Shown here: piece by piece, positions 34,004 through 42,083 of the stretch
How the letters are laid out: every line of letters begins with the position of its first letter
How positions within the stretch are numbered: the stretch's first letter is position 1
Source of the DNA: Flavobacteriales bacterium
GTDB lineage: Bacteria; Bacteroidota; Bacteroidia; Flavobacteriales_F; PHOS-HE28
NCBI GenBank assembly: GCA_016716605.1
Contig: JADJWA010000002.1
Coordinates: forward strand, 62,001 to 126,000
Direction: 5' to 3'
DNA length: 64,000 nucleotides
Position numbers and translations under genes: made by a program
Notes under the pieces: generated by a model
What the model was told of the DNA's origin: nothing
What the model saw: only the letters and a program-made list of their open reading frames with translations
Database searches by the model: none

Positions 34004-35191
34004 ATGGAACGCAAACGCATCGCGATCATCGGGGGAGGACCTGCTGGCCTGATCGCAGCCGATGCGCTCGCCCAACATGGCGAGGTGCACCTCTATGAGC
34101 AAGGCAAGAGCGTAGGCCGCAAATTCCTCGTGGCCGGACAAGGCGGTTTCAACCTCACGAACAGTGCGGAGGGCGAAACGTTGAAGGCGATGTATGCGCC
34201 ACCCGGTTTCCTGGATGAAGCCCTCGCATCCTTCGGGCCCGCGGAATTGCGCGCGTGGCTGCAGGAGATGGGCATCGAAACCTACGTGGGCACCAGTGGC
34301 CGTGTCTTCCCGGTGAAAGGGACCAAGCCCATCGATGTGCTGCAGGCCATCCGCGACCGGCTGATCGCGCGCGGGGTGCGATTCCACTTGGAACATGCCT
34401 TCATCGGCTTCGATGCCGAGGTGCGCCCGATCATCGAGCATGCGGGCAGTCGTTCAGCCGTGCAAGCGGATCGCGTGCTCTTCGCGTTGGGCGGCGCGTC
34501 ATGGTCCGTCACCGGATCCACGGGCCATTGGGTCGCGCATTTCGCATCGCTCGGCCTGGACATCGCGCCGTTCCGCTCATCGAATTGCGGGATCAACGTG
34601 CAGTGGCCCGCGCACTTCATCGCCGCGCACGCCGGCAAGCCCTTGAAGAACATCCGCATCACGGCTGGCGACCGAAGCGTGCTTGGCGAGGCCACGATCA
34701 CGGAGCACGGCCTCGAGGGCAACGCGATCTACCCGATCGTGCCGGTGGTGCGCGAAGCCTTGGAGCGCGGTGAGGAGGCCTTCATCCGCATCGACCTGAA
34801 ACCGAACAGCACCGCCGAGCACCTGTTGCACAAGCTTTCCGGCAGCACACCAGCCGACTACCCGAAGGCCCTGCGCCTGGATCGCGTGCAGTTGGCCATG
34901 GTGAAGGCCGTTACGCCGAAGGAGCGCTTCTTCTCCCCCACCGATCTGGTGCAGGACAGCAAGCACTTGCGCATAGCGGTCACCGGTCTGCGACCGATTG
35001 AAGAAGCGATCTCGACCGTGGGGGGGATACGTCCGGCAGACCTCACGCCCGCGTTCGCAATAGCGCGCTACCCGCAGCTGCACGCCATCGGCGAAATGGT
35101 GGATTGGGACGCCCCCACCGGCGGCTACCTGCTGCAAGGCTGCTTCGCGATGGGGCACCATGCGGCGCAGTGCATCCTCGCCGCACGCTGA
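34004..35191 (+). CDS. NAD(P)/FAD-dependent flavoprotein (HI0933/TIGR03862-like)
   Basis: 395 residues. FAD-binding Rossmann motif IAIIGGGPAGLIAADAL (~6-22), then GRKFLVAGQGGFNLTNSAE, the hallmark of the HI0933/YhiN flavoprotein family, and SGRVFPVKGTKPIDVL, LFALGGASWSVTGSTG and a C-terminal DAPTGGYLLQGCFAMGHHA. The shape matches the TIGR03862 subgroup. Members are uncharacterised or linked to redox steps, so the substrate is unknown. It starts 34 nt after the T9SS gene and is followed at once by an orphan T9SS-domain 3' end. Confidence 0.9.
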   Translation: MERKRIAIIGGGPAGLIAADALAQHGEVHLYEQGKSVGRKFLVAGQGGFNLTNSAEGETLKAMYAPPGFLDEALASFGPAELRAWLQEMGIETYVGTSGRVFPVKGTKPIDVLQAIRDRLIARGVRFHLEHAFIGFDAEVRPIIEHAGSRSAVQADRVLFALGGASWSVTGSTGHWVAHFASLGLDIAPFRSSNCGINVQWPAHFIAAHAGKPLKNIRITAGDRSVLGEATITEHGLEGNAIYPIVPVVREALERGEEAFIRIDLKPNSTAEHLLHKLSGSTPADYPKALRLDRVQLAMVKAVTPKERFFSPTDLVQDSKHLRIAVTGLRPIEEAISTVGGIRPADLTPAFAIARYPQLHAIGEMVDWDAPTGGYLLQGCFAMGHHAAQCILAAR

Positions 35192-35211
35192 CCCCGAACG
35201 TGATCCGGCGG

Positions 35212-35305
35212 GATCGCGCTCGATGGGATCCCCGGAGGTGCCTGCCTGCTGGAGCTGACCGATGCCAACGGAGCGAGGATGGCCTTGAGGTTCGCTATCG
35301 AGTGA
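35212..35305 (+). pseudogene. orphan 3' end of a T9SS sorting domain
   Basis: Encodes LDGIPGGACLLELTDANGAR ... LRFAIE stop, the last strands of a T9SS sorting domain with no gene in front. It is collinear with the end of the 32860-33969 protein (IPAGAHLLQLHDAEGERTTLR), equal in length to its stop. Sorting domains are generally alike, so common ancestry with that gene is suggestive only. It abuts a truncated DUF6090 gene head on the other strand. Confidence 0.65.
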
Positions 35306-35418
35306 GCCCCGATGCCGACCACCACCAGCACGATCTCGCCAGCGGCATTGGTGAAGCAGCGCGTGATGCCGCCTTGTGCCAGCAGGCTTTGGGGGATGGT
35401 TCGGAAGAAGCGGATCAT
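35306..35418 (-). pseudogene. truncated 5' end of a second DUF6090 gene
   Basis: ATG 35418 starts MIRFFRTIPQSLLAQGG ... AAGEIVLVVVGI, matching the N-terminus of the intact neighbour (MPRIFNIIRQRLLKENR ... AVGEIVLVVIGI). After ~40 codons the homology ends and the frame runs antisense into the orphan T9SS tail. It lies 13 nt after the intact DUF6090 stop, so a tandem pair was truncated by a rearrangement here. Confidence 0.75.
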
Positions 35419-35431
35419 GGTCGGTGTTGCT

Positions 35432-36160
35432 CTACTTAAGATCCCGAATGTGATCATCGAGTTGTGCCAGAATGGAAGCGATGTCATGCTCCATCGCTTC
35501 ATACCGCCCTTGCATGTACTTGCGGATGAAGAGGTTCATCTTCACGACCTCCTGGAATTTCCTGTCATCCATGAGCCGCTCATGGTCCACTGGCGTGGCC
35601 GATACCCACATGGCTTCCACGTTCAGGTGCTCCAGGACTTGCGGATAGACATGGTTCCATTGGTAGCCATCATCAAGGCCCTTCTCAACATTCTCCAGGT
35701 ACACGTACTTCATGGAGTACAGGGCTGATATGGCATTGCGCAGGCTGTCGTCAGAGATCAGGTCGATGCCCACGGACTTCAGGTTCTCCCAGGCCGCGGT
35801 ATTCTCGCTGAGCTGGAAGTTGCCGAGGATGTTTCCATAATGCTTCTCCAGCGTATCGCTCAGAGGCGTTCGCTCCTGGAACGCATTCAGGACCGCTTCA
35901 TTCGCACGGATGCGCTTCAGGTTGCCGGTGACGTTGTATCGCACGTCCAGCAGGTCCGCCACTAGGTTCTGCCGCATTTCCTGCAGCAGTACCAGTTCCT
36001 TGCTGCGCGTTTTGGCCTCAGCGCTGGCATTGTTGATGCTCAGCGCGATCAAGATGCCGATCACCACCAGCACGATCTCACCCACGGCATAGACTAGGTA
36101 GCGCGTGAGGCGGTTCTCCTTCAGGAGCCGCTGGCGGATGATGTTGAAGATGCGGGGCAT
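35432..36160 (-). CDS. DUF6090 family membrane protein
   Basis: 242 residues from ATG 36160. The N-terminus MPRIFNIIRQRLLKEN and the membrane segment VGEIVLVVIGILIALSINN define DUF6090, a Bacteroidota-only family often found in tandem copies. The remaining ~190 residues are helical and probably extracytoplasmic (KELVLLQEMRQNLVADLLDVR). Function is unknown. The upstream in-frame extension has no family similarity and is excluded. It diverges from feoA across a 174-nt gap. Confidence 0.85.
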   Translation of the reverse strand: MPRIFNIIRQRLLKENRLTRYLVYAVGEIVLVVIGILIALSINNASAEAKTRSKELVLLQEMRQNLVADLLDVRYNVTGNLKRIRANEAVLNAFQERTPLSDTLEKHYGNILGNFQLSENTAAWENLKSVGIDLISDDSLRNAISALYSMKYVYLENVEKGLDDGYQWNHVYPQVLEHLNVEAMWVSATPVDHERLMDDRKFQEVVKMNLFIRKYMQGRYEAMEHDIASILAQLDDHIRDLK

Positions 36161-36334
36161 GGGCAGGGTTGGTCGGTGAAGATGCAGAATCGGCCCTTTC
36201 CGCAGCTCATTCCACGGATGCGGCGACAAGCAGCAGAAGCAAGGTTGAACGACGCATGGCCGCAGAAGCAACCCACCATACCCCAATCGCGGTATTCCGA
36301 CGCAACCATTCCGTTCGGACCTTCGCCGCCTTCC

Positions 36335-36604
36335 ATGATACCGGAAAGCGAGCGCACCATCAGCCTGGACCAATTGCCCGAAGAGGGCTCGGCCACGGTT
36401 GCCGGCGTCACCGTGCCCACGGATGCGGCTGAGCGCACCCTCGTGCTGCGCCTGCTCGAACTCGGCTTCGTGCCAGGCGAGCGCGTGCAGGTGATCCATG
36501 AAGGCCGTCATCGCCGGGATCCCATTGCCGTGCGATTGGGCCACACCACTTTCGCATTGCGCCGCCATGAAGCTGCCTTCATCCAAGTGACCCCTTCAGC
36601 GTAG
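36335..36604 (+). CDS. feoA: FeoA, ferrous iron transport accessory protein
   Basis: 89 residues from ATG 36335. SH3-like domain with ISLDQLPEEGSATVAGV, LRLLELGFVPGERVQVIHEG, DPIAVRLGHTTFALRRHEA, the standard FeoA pattern. FeoA is a small cytoplasmic protein that modulates FeoB. The feoB start codon follows its stop directly with no gap, so they are translationally coupled. No clear Fur box was recognised upstream. Confidence 0.92.
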   Translation: MIPESERTISLDQLPEEGSATVAGVTVPTDAAERTLVLRLLELGFVPGERVQVIHEGRHRRDPIAVRLGHTTFALRRHEAAFIQVTPSA

Positions 36605-38440
36605 ATGAGCGCCGCCACTCCTGCCCTGCCGCTGCGCATCGCCCTGCTGGGCAATCCGAACTGCGGCAAGACGGCGCTCTTCAACCTGCTCACCGGCAGC
36701 CGCCAGAAGGTGGCCAACTATGCAGGCGTCACCGTGGAGCGCAAGGAAGGCGTGATGCGCACCGCGAGCGGACGACGCATCAAGGTGCTCGACCTGCCCG
36801 GTGCGTACAGCCTCAACGCGCTCTCGAATGATGAAGCCGTGACGCGCGATGTGATCACCGGACATAGCAAAGAGGCCTTGCCCGACCTGCTGGTGTGCGT
36901 TGCCGATGCCACCAACCTGAGGCTGCACCTGCGCCTGGTGCTCGAGGCGCGACAGCTCGGCCTGCCCTTGCTGGTGGTGCTGAACAAGATGGATCGCGCC
37001 AAGCAGCTCGGCATCTCCATCGACAAGGCCCTGCTCGCCCGCGAGCTCAACCTCCCCGTGGTGGAGACCGTGAGCTTGCACGCGCACGGCGCCGATGCGC
37101 TTCGCGCAGCCTTGGATCAACCGCTTCGTGCAGCACCGCCGCCGCATTGGAAACAGCCCGACGTGGAGCAGGTGCTGGCCACGCAGCGCGATGTGCTCGG
37201 CATCTTCAACCGCACCGTCACCTCCCCAACCACCGATAAGGACCCGAGCATCCGCATCGACCGTTTCCTGATGCATCCGGTCTGGGGCTTCGCGGTGCTC
37301 GCGCTCGTGCTCTTCGTCACCTTCCTCGCGGTGTTCTCCGGCGGTGATGTGCTCTCCGGCTGGATCGAGGATGGCTTCGGCGCAATCGCCAGCGCTGTTG
37401 AAGCGAATATGGCGGACGGCCCCTTGCGCGGCTTGATCGTGGAAGGCGTCATCGGCGGCGTGGGCGGCGTGATCGTGTTCCTGCCGCAGATCTTGATTCT
37501 CTTCCTGTTCATCCTCGCGCTCGAAGGATCGGGCTACCTGCCGCGCGCGGCCTTCCTGCTCGATAAGCCCATGAGCGCCGCAGGGCTCTCGGGCCGCTCC
37601 TTCATCCCCCTGCTCAGCAGCTTCGCCTGCGCCATCCCGGGCATCATGGCCACGCGCACCATCAGTCATTGGCGCGACCGCCTCACCACCATCCTCATCG
37701 CCCCGCTCATGGCCTGCTCGGCGCGCATCCCGGTGTACACGCTGCTCGTGGCGGCCCTCTTCCCCGACGATGCCCTGTCTGCCGCCCTGGTGATGGTGGG
37801 CCTGTACGCGCTCGGCATCGTGGCGGCCATGACGGTGGCTTGGTTCATCAAGCGCTCCGACAAGCACGCTGCCCGCTCACCCCTGCTCATGGAGCTGCCC
37901 GCCTATCAATGGCCCGATGTGCGCAGCCTCGTGATCGGGCTGTGGGAGCGCGCCGTGATCTTCCTGCGCCGCGTGGGCACCATCATCCTCGCCATCACCA
38001 TCGTGATGTGGGCGCTCTACACCGTGCCCTCTCCGCGCGACAATGGACGAAGCCTCGCCGGCGAGCTCGGTCATGCTCTGCACCAGGTGTTCAAGCCCAT
38101 CGGCTTCAACGAGCAGATCTCCTTCGCGCTGGTGCCCGGCATGGCCGCGCGCGAAGTGGTGGTGAGCGCGCTGGGCACTGCCTACGCAATGGATGGCGAC
38201 GAGGACGAATTGGATGAGCAGCTCCGCGAGCGCATCACGCGCGAATGGCCCTTGGCCACCAAGCTCTCGCTCCTGCTGTGGATGGTCTTCGCCCCGCAAT
38301 GCCTCAGCACCTTCGTGGTGGTGAAGCGCGAGACCGGTTCGTGGAAGCAGATGTGGATCATGGGCGGCTACCTCTTCGCACTGGCCTACCTTGCCAGCCT
38401 CATCACCTACCAGCTCACCGCTTTCCTCTGCGCACCTTGA
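36605..38440 (+). CDS. feoB: FeoB, ferrous iron transporter
   Basis: 611 residues. The N-terminal G domain has G1 GNPNCGKTALFN, G3 DLPGAYSL and G4 LNKMDRAK. The membrane domain (~230-610) carries the gate motifs GFAVLALVLFVTFLAVF, SFACAIPGIMATRTI (Cys-containing core helix) and FALVPGMAAREVVVSALG. It imports Fe(II) through the inner membrane. At 611 residues it is shorter than E. coli FeoB (773) but usual for Bacteroidota single-chain forms lacking a fused FeoA. It overlaps the next gene by 1 nt. Confidence 0.95.
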   Translation: MSAATPALPLRIALLGNPNCGKTALFNLLTGSRQKVANYAGVTVERKEGVMRTASGRRIKVLDLPGAYSLNALSNDEAVTRDVITGHSKEALPDLLVCVADATNLRLHLRLVLEARQLGLPLLVVLNKMDRAKQLGISIDKALLARELNLPVVETVSLHAHGADALRAALDQPLRAAPPPHWKQPDVEQVLATQRDVLGIFNRTVTSPTTDKDPSIRIDRFLMHPVWGFAVLALVLFVTFLAVFSGGDVLSGWIEDGFGAIASAVEANMADGPLRGLIVEGVIGGVGGVIVFLPQILILFLFILALEGSGYLPRAAFLLDKPMSAAGLSGRSFIPLLSSFACAIPGIMATRTISHWRDRLTTILIAPLMACSARIPVYTLLVAALFPDDALSAALVMVGLYALGIVAAMTVAWFIKRSDKHAARSPLLMELPAYQWPDVRSLVIGLWERAVIFLRRVGTIILAITIVMWALYTVPSPRDNGRSLAGELGHALHQVFKPIGFNEQISFALVPGMAAREVVVSALGTAYAMDGDEDELDEQLRERITREWPLATKLSLLLWMVFAPQCLSTFVVVKRETGSWKQMWIMGGYLFALAYLASLITYQLTAFLCAP

Positions 38441-38589
38441 TGCAGACCGTGATCACCATCGGGATCGTACTCGCCGCAGCGGGCTATCTGGCGTGGTTGT
38501 GGGCGCCGAAGCGGCAGGGGGCCGCGACGAACGCCTCAGAGGATGCTAGCGGCACCTGCACCGGTTGCAGCGGCTGCTCGGGCCGCTGA
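38440..38589 (+). CDS. FeoB-associated Cys-rich small membrane protein
   Basis: 49 residues, overlapping the feoB stop (TGATG). One membrane helix (VITIGIVLAAAGYLAWLW) and a C-terminal cluster GTCTGCSGCSGR, the CxxCxxC pattern of FeoB-associated Cys-rich membrane proteins (analogous to FeoC in position). It probably binds iron or a redox centre near FeoB. The gene ends 1 nt before the convergent RRM gene. Confidence 0.85.
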   Translation: MQTVITIGIVLAAAGYLAWLWAPKRQGAATNASEDASGTCTGCSGCSGR

Positions 38590-38590
38590 C

Positions 38591-38842
38591 TCAGTCCCCC
38601 TGCTCGGTGCGTGCGGGCTTCACCAGCAGCCGCGTGTCCACCAGCTTCACGCCATCGAGCTTGTCAATGGCCTTCCTGGCCTCGCTTGAATCGCTCATCT
38701 CCACGAAACCGAAGCCACGGCTCACGCCCGTGATGCTGTCGGTGACCACCTCGGCCCGCTTCACCTCGCCGAAGTGGCCGAAGAGCAGCTGCAGGTGGAG
38801 GTCAGTGATGGAATGCGAAAGTCGGCCCACGAATATGTTCAT
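38591..38842 (-). CDS. RRM-type RNA-binding protein
   Basis: 83 residues, a single RNA-recognition motif. RNP2 is IFVGRL (~3-8) and RNP1 is RGFGFVEM (~43-50), both complete with their aromatic residues. Such short RRM proteins are abundant in Bacteroidota and resemble cyanobacterial Rbp proteins; they may stand in for Hfq-type post-transcriptional regulators (family-level hypothesis). It converges with the feo operon with a 1-nt gap. Confidence 0.94.
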   Translation of the reverse strand: MNIFVGRLSHSITDLHLQLLFGHFGEVKRAEVVTDSITGVSRGFGFVEMSDSSEARKAIDKLDGVKLVDTRLLVKPARTEQGD

Positions 38843-39222
38843 GCGTCAGCGGTTCAGGTTGATAAAGAAGAGCGGCGCTGACCCCTCAAGGCCGGACCCG
38901 ATGGGCCCTCGAGCGCCTGTATGCCGGATTGCAATGTACGGCTCACGCAGGGCCTTCCCGACGAAGCATCATCGATCGCATCATTCATGGCGCTTGCTGA
39001 GCGCGCTCAATGCCCCGCCTGGCGCGACTTTCCTGCGATTGAGGAATTGAACAGGCTAGAAGCCATCTTGAAATCATCCTTCGGGCTGCGCCAGGGCCTT
39101 CCCTGGCCATCCTTCGTTTCTCAATCCTTACCGAGCGTCCAGCTATGCCTGGGTTTCATGCCTCGGCTGGCCGCGGAATTCCTCCGGCTCGCAACCAACT
39201 ACCATGCTGAGATGGCTTCTGA
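38843..39222. other. 380-nt gap with a degraded coding fragment
   Basis: No intact gene. On the plus strand around 39045-39110 the sequence reads LEAILKSSFGLRQGLPWPS, clearly similar to LEAVARIPFGLREGLPLP on the minus strand near 56575-56625. Both look like remnants of one unrecognised protein family. Nothing else is identified. Confidence 0.5.
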
Positions 39223-39510
39223 TCAGCGCAACGCGACAACCGACTCTTCAATCGCATCCTTCAGCTTCTCGCATGCACGCACGGTATCGTTGAGGAGCTC
39301 ATCGCGCGGCGTGAGGATGCTCTCGCGCAAGGCATCCACAGCGCCCACCAGTGGCGTGCACCGCGCATCCAGTGCTATGCCCTGCTCCATCTGCGCCTCG
39401 ATGTCGGCGATGAGGCCCTCGTCCACGCGGCCATGGCGCAATTCGGTCTGGAGCATGAGCACGGTGCGGCTGAGGGTGCGCAGGGAGCGAACGAGAGGAA
39501 GGGTCGCCAT
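39223..39510 (-). CDS. small helical hypothetical protein
   Basis: 95 residues from ATG 39510 (MATLPLVRSLRTLSRTVLML). Predominantly helical, without membrane segments or Cys; contains RHGRVDEGLIADIEAQMEQG and a C-terminal KLKDAIEESVVALR. No family is recognised. It diverges from the HMA-domain gene 109 nt away. Confidence 0.55.
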   Translation of the reverse strand: MATLPLVRSLRTLSRTVLMLQTELRHGRVDEGLIADIEAQMEQGIALDARCTPLVGAVDALRESILTPRDELLNDTVRACEKLKDAIEESVVALR

Positions 39511-39593
39511 CGGCCGCGAAGATGCGCGCTTGCGACTGAGCACGATCACCTCCGCAGGTGAGGTTGATCAGGCCCTTCGCCGATCCGTCGGGC

Positions 39594-39601
39594 TAAGTTT
39601 C
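39594..39601 (+). promoter_or_regulatory. -7 element for HMA gene
   Basis: TAAGTTTC, 18 nt upstream of ATG 39620. Confidence 0.45.
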
Positions 39602-39619
39602 GCCCATCACCCTTAGCCC

Positions 39620-39892
39620 ATGCCCATCCTCGACCTGAATGTGGACAACCTGAAATGCGGCGGCTGCGCCAGCACCGTGCGCAAGCGCTTGAATGAGCTG
39701 CCCGGAGTGGTCTCCACCTCGGTGGATGTGGACAACGGCACAGTGACCGTTGCGCACGACGGCACCACGGAGCGCAGCACCATCACCTTGCTGCTGCATA
39801 AGCTGGGCTATCCGCTCAGCGGCACCGGCGGCATCACCGAGAAAGCAAAATCATACGTGAGCTGCGCCATCGGCCGCATCCACGGCGAATAG
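39620..39892 (+). CDS. heavy-metal-associated (HMA) domain protein
   Basis: 90 residues: ferredoxin-like HMA fold with the metal-binding pair in LKCGGCASTVRKRL (CxxC at ~13-16) and VVSTSVDVDNGTVTV, then a ~25-residue tail with one more Cys. It resembles copper chaperones (CopZ) and single MerP-like domains. No P-type ATPase is adjacent. The next gene starts 24 nt later on the same strand. Confidence 0.88.
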   Translation: MPILDLNVDNLKCGGCASTVRKRLNELPGVVSTSVDVDNGTVTVAHDGTTERSTITLLLHKLGYPLSGTGGITEKAKSYVSCAIGRIHGE

Positions 39893-39916
39893 TGAAACGC
39901 TAACCCCTGCACCGCC

Positions 39917-40291
39917 ATGATCCGCTTCCTCTCCCGCCTCAGCCTGCCCGCCCTCCTGCTGGCCTCGCTCTTCACGCTACAGGCCTCGACGGCCAGCGCG
40001 CAAGACAGTCCTTCCGGTGTCATGGAAGCCATCGTCACCCTGCACGATCCCGGCGTTGATGCGCAGGCGTGGCAGCGCTTCGCCCTACGCGTGGGCAAGG
40101 AAACCGGTGCCAACATCGAATACAGCTGCCAGCGCGCGGGCATCATCGTGGTGCGCTTTGAACGCCCGACCATCCAGGAGAAGGCCGATGCCATCACGCT
40201 CGTGCGGCGGCTGCTCAACGAGGCCGGCATCACCACTTCCGTCGAATTCCTCCACGTGCACGTGGAGCGCGTATCGCAGAACAAGTGCTGA
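39917..40291 (+). CDS. secreted small protein, possibly metal-related
   Basis: 124 residues with a clear signal peptide (LPALLLASLFTLQASTASAQ). The mature ~95 residues have an alpha/beta pattern (MEAIVTLHDPGVDAQAW, GIIVVRFERPTIQEKADAI, VRRLLNEAGITTSVEFLHV) like a degenerate ferredoxin or HMA-type fold, plus a Cys in EYSCQRAG and a C-terminal Cys. No family is named with confidence. It is probably co-transcribed with the HMA gene. Confidence 0.65.
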   Translation: MIRFLSRLSLPALLLASLFTLQASTASAQDSPSGVMEAIVTLHDPGVDAQAWQRFALRVGKETGANIEYSCQRAGIIVVRFERPTIQEKADAITLVRRLLNEAGITTSVEFLHVHVERVSQNKC

Positions 40292-40350
40292 TGGACTGAG
40301 GCCCTGCTCCGCTGGTCGGAGCGGATGTCGATGGCGCCAATGGATCGTGC

Positions 40351-41520
40351 TCATCGCACCTGGAGCACCTGCCCTTCCTCCACCCAATTCCGCGGCCGAG
40401 CACCGAGCTCACCACCGGGCAGCGAGTACATGATCTCCATCGCCCCGATGTGAACCCGCCCGTATGTGGTGGTGCGGTACACGAGGTAGCCGGCGGAAGC
40501 AGCGGGTGTGGCGGTCCATTCCTTCGCGGTGCCGTCGATGCCATGCGGGTGGCGCAGCATTTCGATGAACACGCGCTCGCCCTCTGATGAAGCCCAACGC
40601 ATGGTTCCGCTCTTCAGGCCGGTGGCCAGGTGCTCCGGCGTCAGTTCATCAACCTCGGTCAGCGTGAACGGACCCCAAATGCCCCAGCGCGTGTTCGTCA
40701 TGAGGATGGCTGTGCCCGGCAGGGGCGATATGCCACGCACGTAGTACCCGGATCCGTCGGTGCCGTGCCAGTGCTCATCCACGGTTGTAATCACCAGATC
40801 GTTCACCTCATCATCGTGGAGGTCCACGAACTCATCCGGGGCCAGGCCCGGCGGCACCATCACCTGTGGTTCGCTCTCTTCGTGCCCGAAATCGTAGCCA
40901 TCCTTCACGATCGGCTTCGTCGGCCTCGGATCGCCTTCCTCACCGTAGCCGTTCGGAACACGGATGGCCTCCTTCGACTTGACCACGACGCGGCCATAGG
41001 GATAAGGGAGCTCAAATTCGAAAGCTGCGATGCTCGTGCCGCGCTCATTGGCGCTGCGCAGCACCAGCGTGTGCCCGTCGTGATGATCACCGGTGCCGTA
41101 CCAGCCATCCTCCGCTTGCGTGATCGCAGGCCCGAAGGGGCGCTCCAACAACCAGAACTCCGTGGCTTGATCCTGATCGGTCCAGCGCAGTTGCTTGAAC
41201 CGGATGCGCGCTGCGAGCACCGCCGTATCCAATCGCGCAGCGCTGTCCAAGGTGTACCAGCGCTGATTGCTCCGCGTGCTCCACATCAGGACGGAGGTGC
41301 CGCTCAACGTACGCACACCCACCTTGTACGATCCCAGGTATCCGGGTTGCTGGGGATCCGAAACATGAATGGTGCGGCTGGTGATCAGCAGATCGGCGCG
41401 TCCATCGCCGGTCACGTCCACGTACTCATCGGGCGCAGGGCCGGGGATGATGCGGTTGGTCTGCGCCTGCAGCTGCACGGCGAGCGCACCGAGGCCGATG
41501 AGCAGGGCCTGCGTCCTCAT
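40351..41520 (-). CDS. secreted protein with two repeated modules
   Basis: 389 residues with a signal peptide (LLIGLGALAVQLQAQ). Two ~180-residue modules start with PGPAPDEYVDVTGDGRADLLIT and PPGLAPDEFVDLHDDEVNDLVIT and continue with LSGTSVLM / LPGTAILM. The DxTxDGxxDLxx pattern resembles one blade of FG-GAP/dockerin-type calcium loops. No T9SS sorting domain is present and the function is unknown. It overlaps the 41517-42083 gene, which has one further copy of the module, by 4 nt. Confidence 0.7.
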   Translation of the reverse strand: MRTQALLIGLGALAVQLQAQTNRIIPGPAPDEYVDVTGDGRADLLITSRTIHVSDPQQPGYLGSYKVGVRTLSGTSVLMWSTRSNQRWYTLDSAARLDTAVLAARIRFKQLRWTDQDQATEFWLLERPFGPAITQAEDGWYGTGDHHDGHTLVLRSANERGTSIAAFEFELPYPYGRVVVKSKEAIRVPNGYGEEGDPRPTKPIVKDGYDFGHEESEPQVMVPPGLAPDEFVDLHDDEVNDLVITTVDEHWHGTDGSGYYVRGISPLPGTAILMTNTRWGIWGPFTLTEVDELTPEHLATGLKSGTMRWASSEGERVFIEMLRHPHGIDGTAKEWTATPAASAGYLVYRTTTYGRVHIGAMEIMYSLPGGELGARPRNWVEEGQVLQVR

Positions 41521-42083
41521 CGCACCACGAAGGCTTGATCGGCCGGCACCAGCGCACCCACGCGGATGATCACGTGGCCCGTGCTGGTGGATCGGTCGAT
41601 CGCGAACGAACCGTGCCACAGCTTGCCTTGGTGCATCGTTCGGAACACGTAGCGTTGGGCAGCCAGCCCGGGCATCACCGTTACCAACGCCGACTGGTGC
41701 CCGTAGCCCCAGTGGGCCACTTGCATGGAGCCATCCGTGTAGCTCACCAGCGGGATCTGCAGGTCGTCCTGGGGCCGGGTGGGCATCGCAGGGATCCGTT
41801 CCCCTTCGGCGCAGACCCTGGTGCGCCAGAAGCCTTGCTCATCGCGCATGTTGAGGATGGTGGTACCGGGCAGGTTCATGACATGGAGGTAGCAATTGCC
41901 GGAACTGCTCGGCTCATCGTCGGTGCCGCTGCTGAAACCCTGCACTACAAGATCCGGGATACCGTCGTGGGTGATGTCGATGCTGTCGCTCGGTGCGAAG
42001 CCGCAGTAGTTGCGGTCGAAGCCGGGCTGTGCGAAGGCTGGAGCACCCAGGAGCAGCACGGGAATGAAGAACAATGACCTCAT
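41517..42083 (-). CDS. secreted protein with a single copy of the same module
   Basis: 188 residues with a signal peptide (LFFIPVLLLGAPAFAQ). FAPSDSIDITHDGIPDLVVQ and LPGTTILNMRDEQGFW align with the two modules of the downstream neighbour, so the genes arose by duplication. GHVIIRVGALV closes the module. Function is unknown. It overlaps both neighbours by 4 nt (ATGA), so three secreted proteins are translated as a unit. Confidence 0.7.
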   Translation of the reverse strand: MRSLFFIPVLLLGAPAFAQPGFDRNYCGFAPSDSIDITHDGIPDLVVQGFSSGTDDEPSSSGNCYLHVMNLPGTTILNMRDEQGFWRTRVCAEGERIPAMPTRPQDDLQIPLVSYTDGSMQVAHWGYGHQSALVTVMPGLAAQRYVFRTMHQGKLWHGSFAIDRSTSTGHVIIRVGALVPADQAFVVR

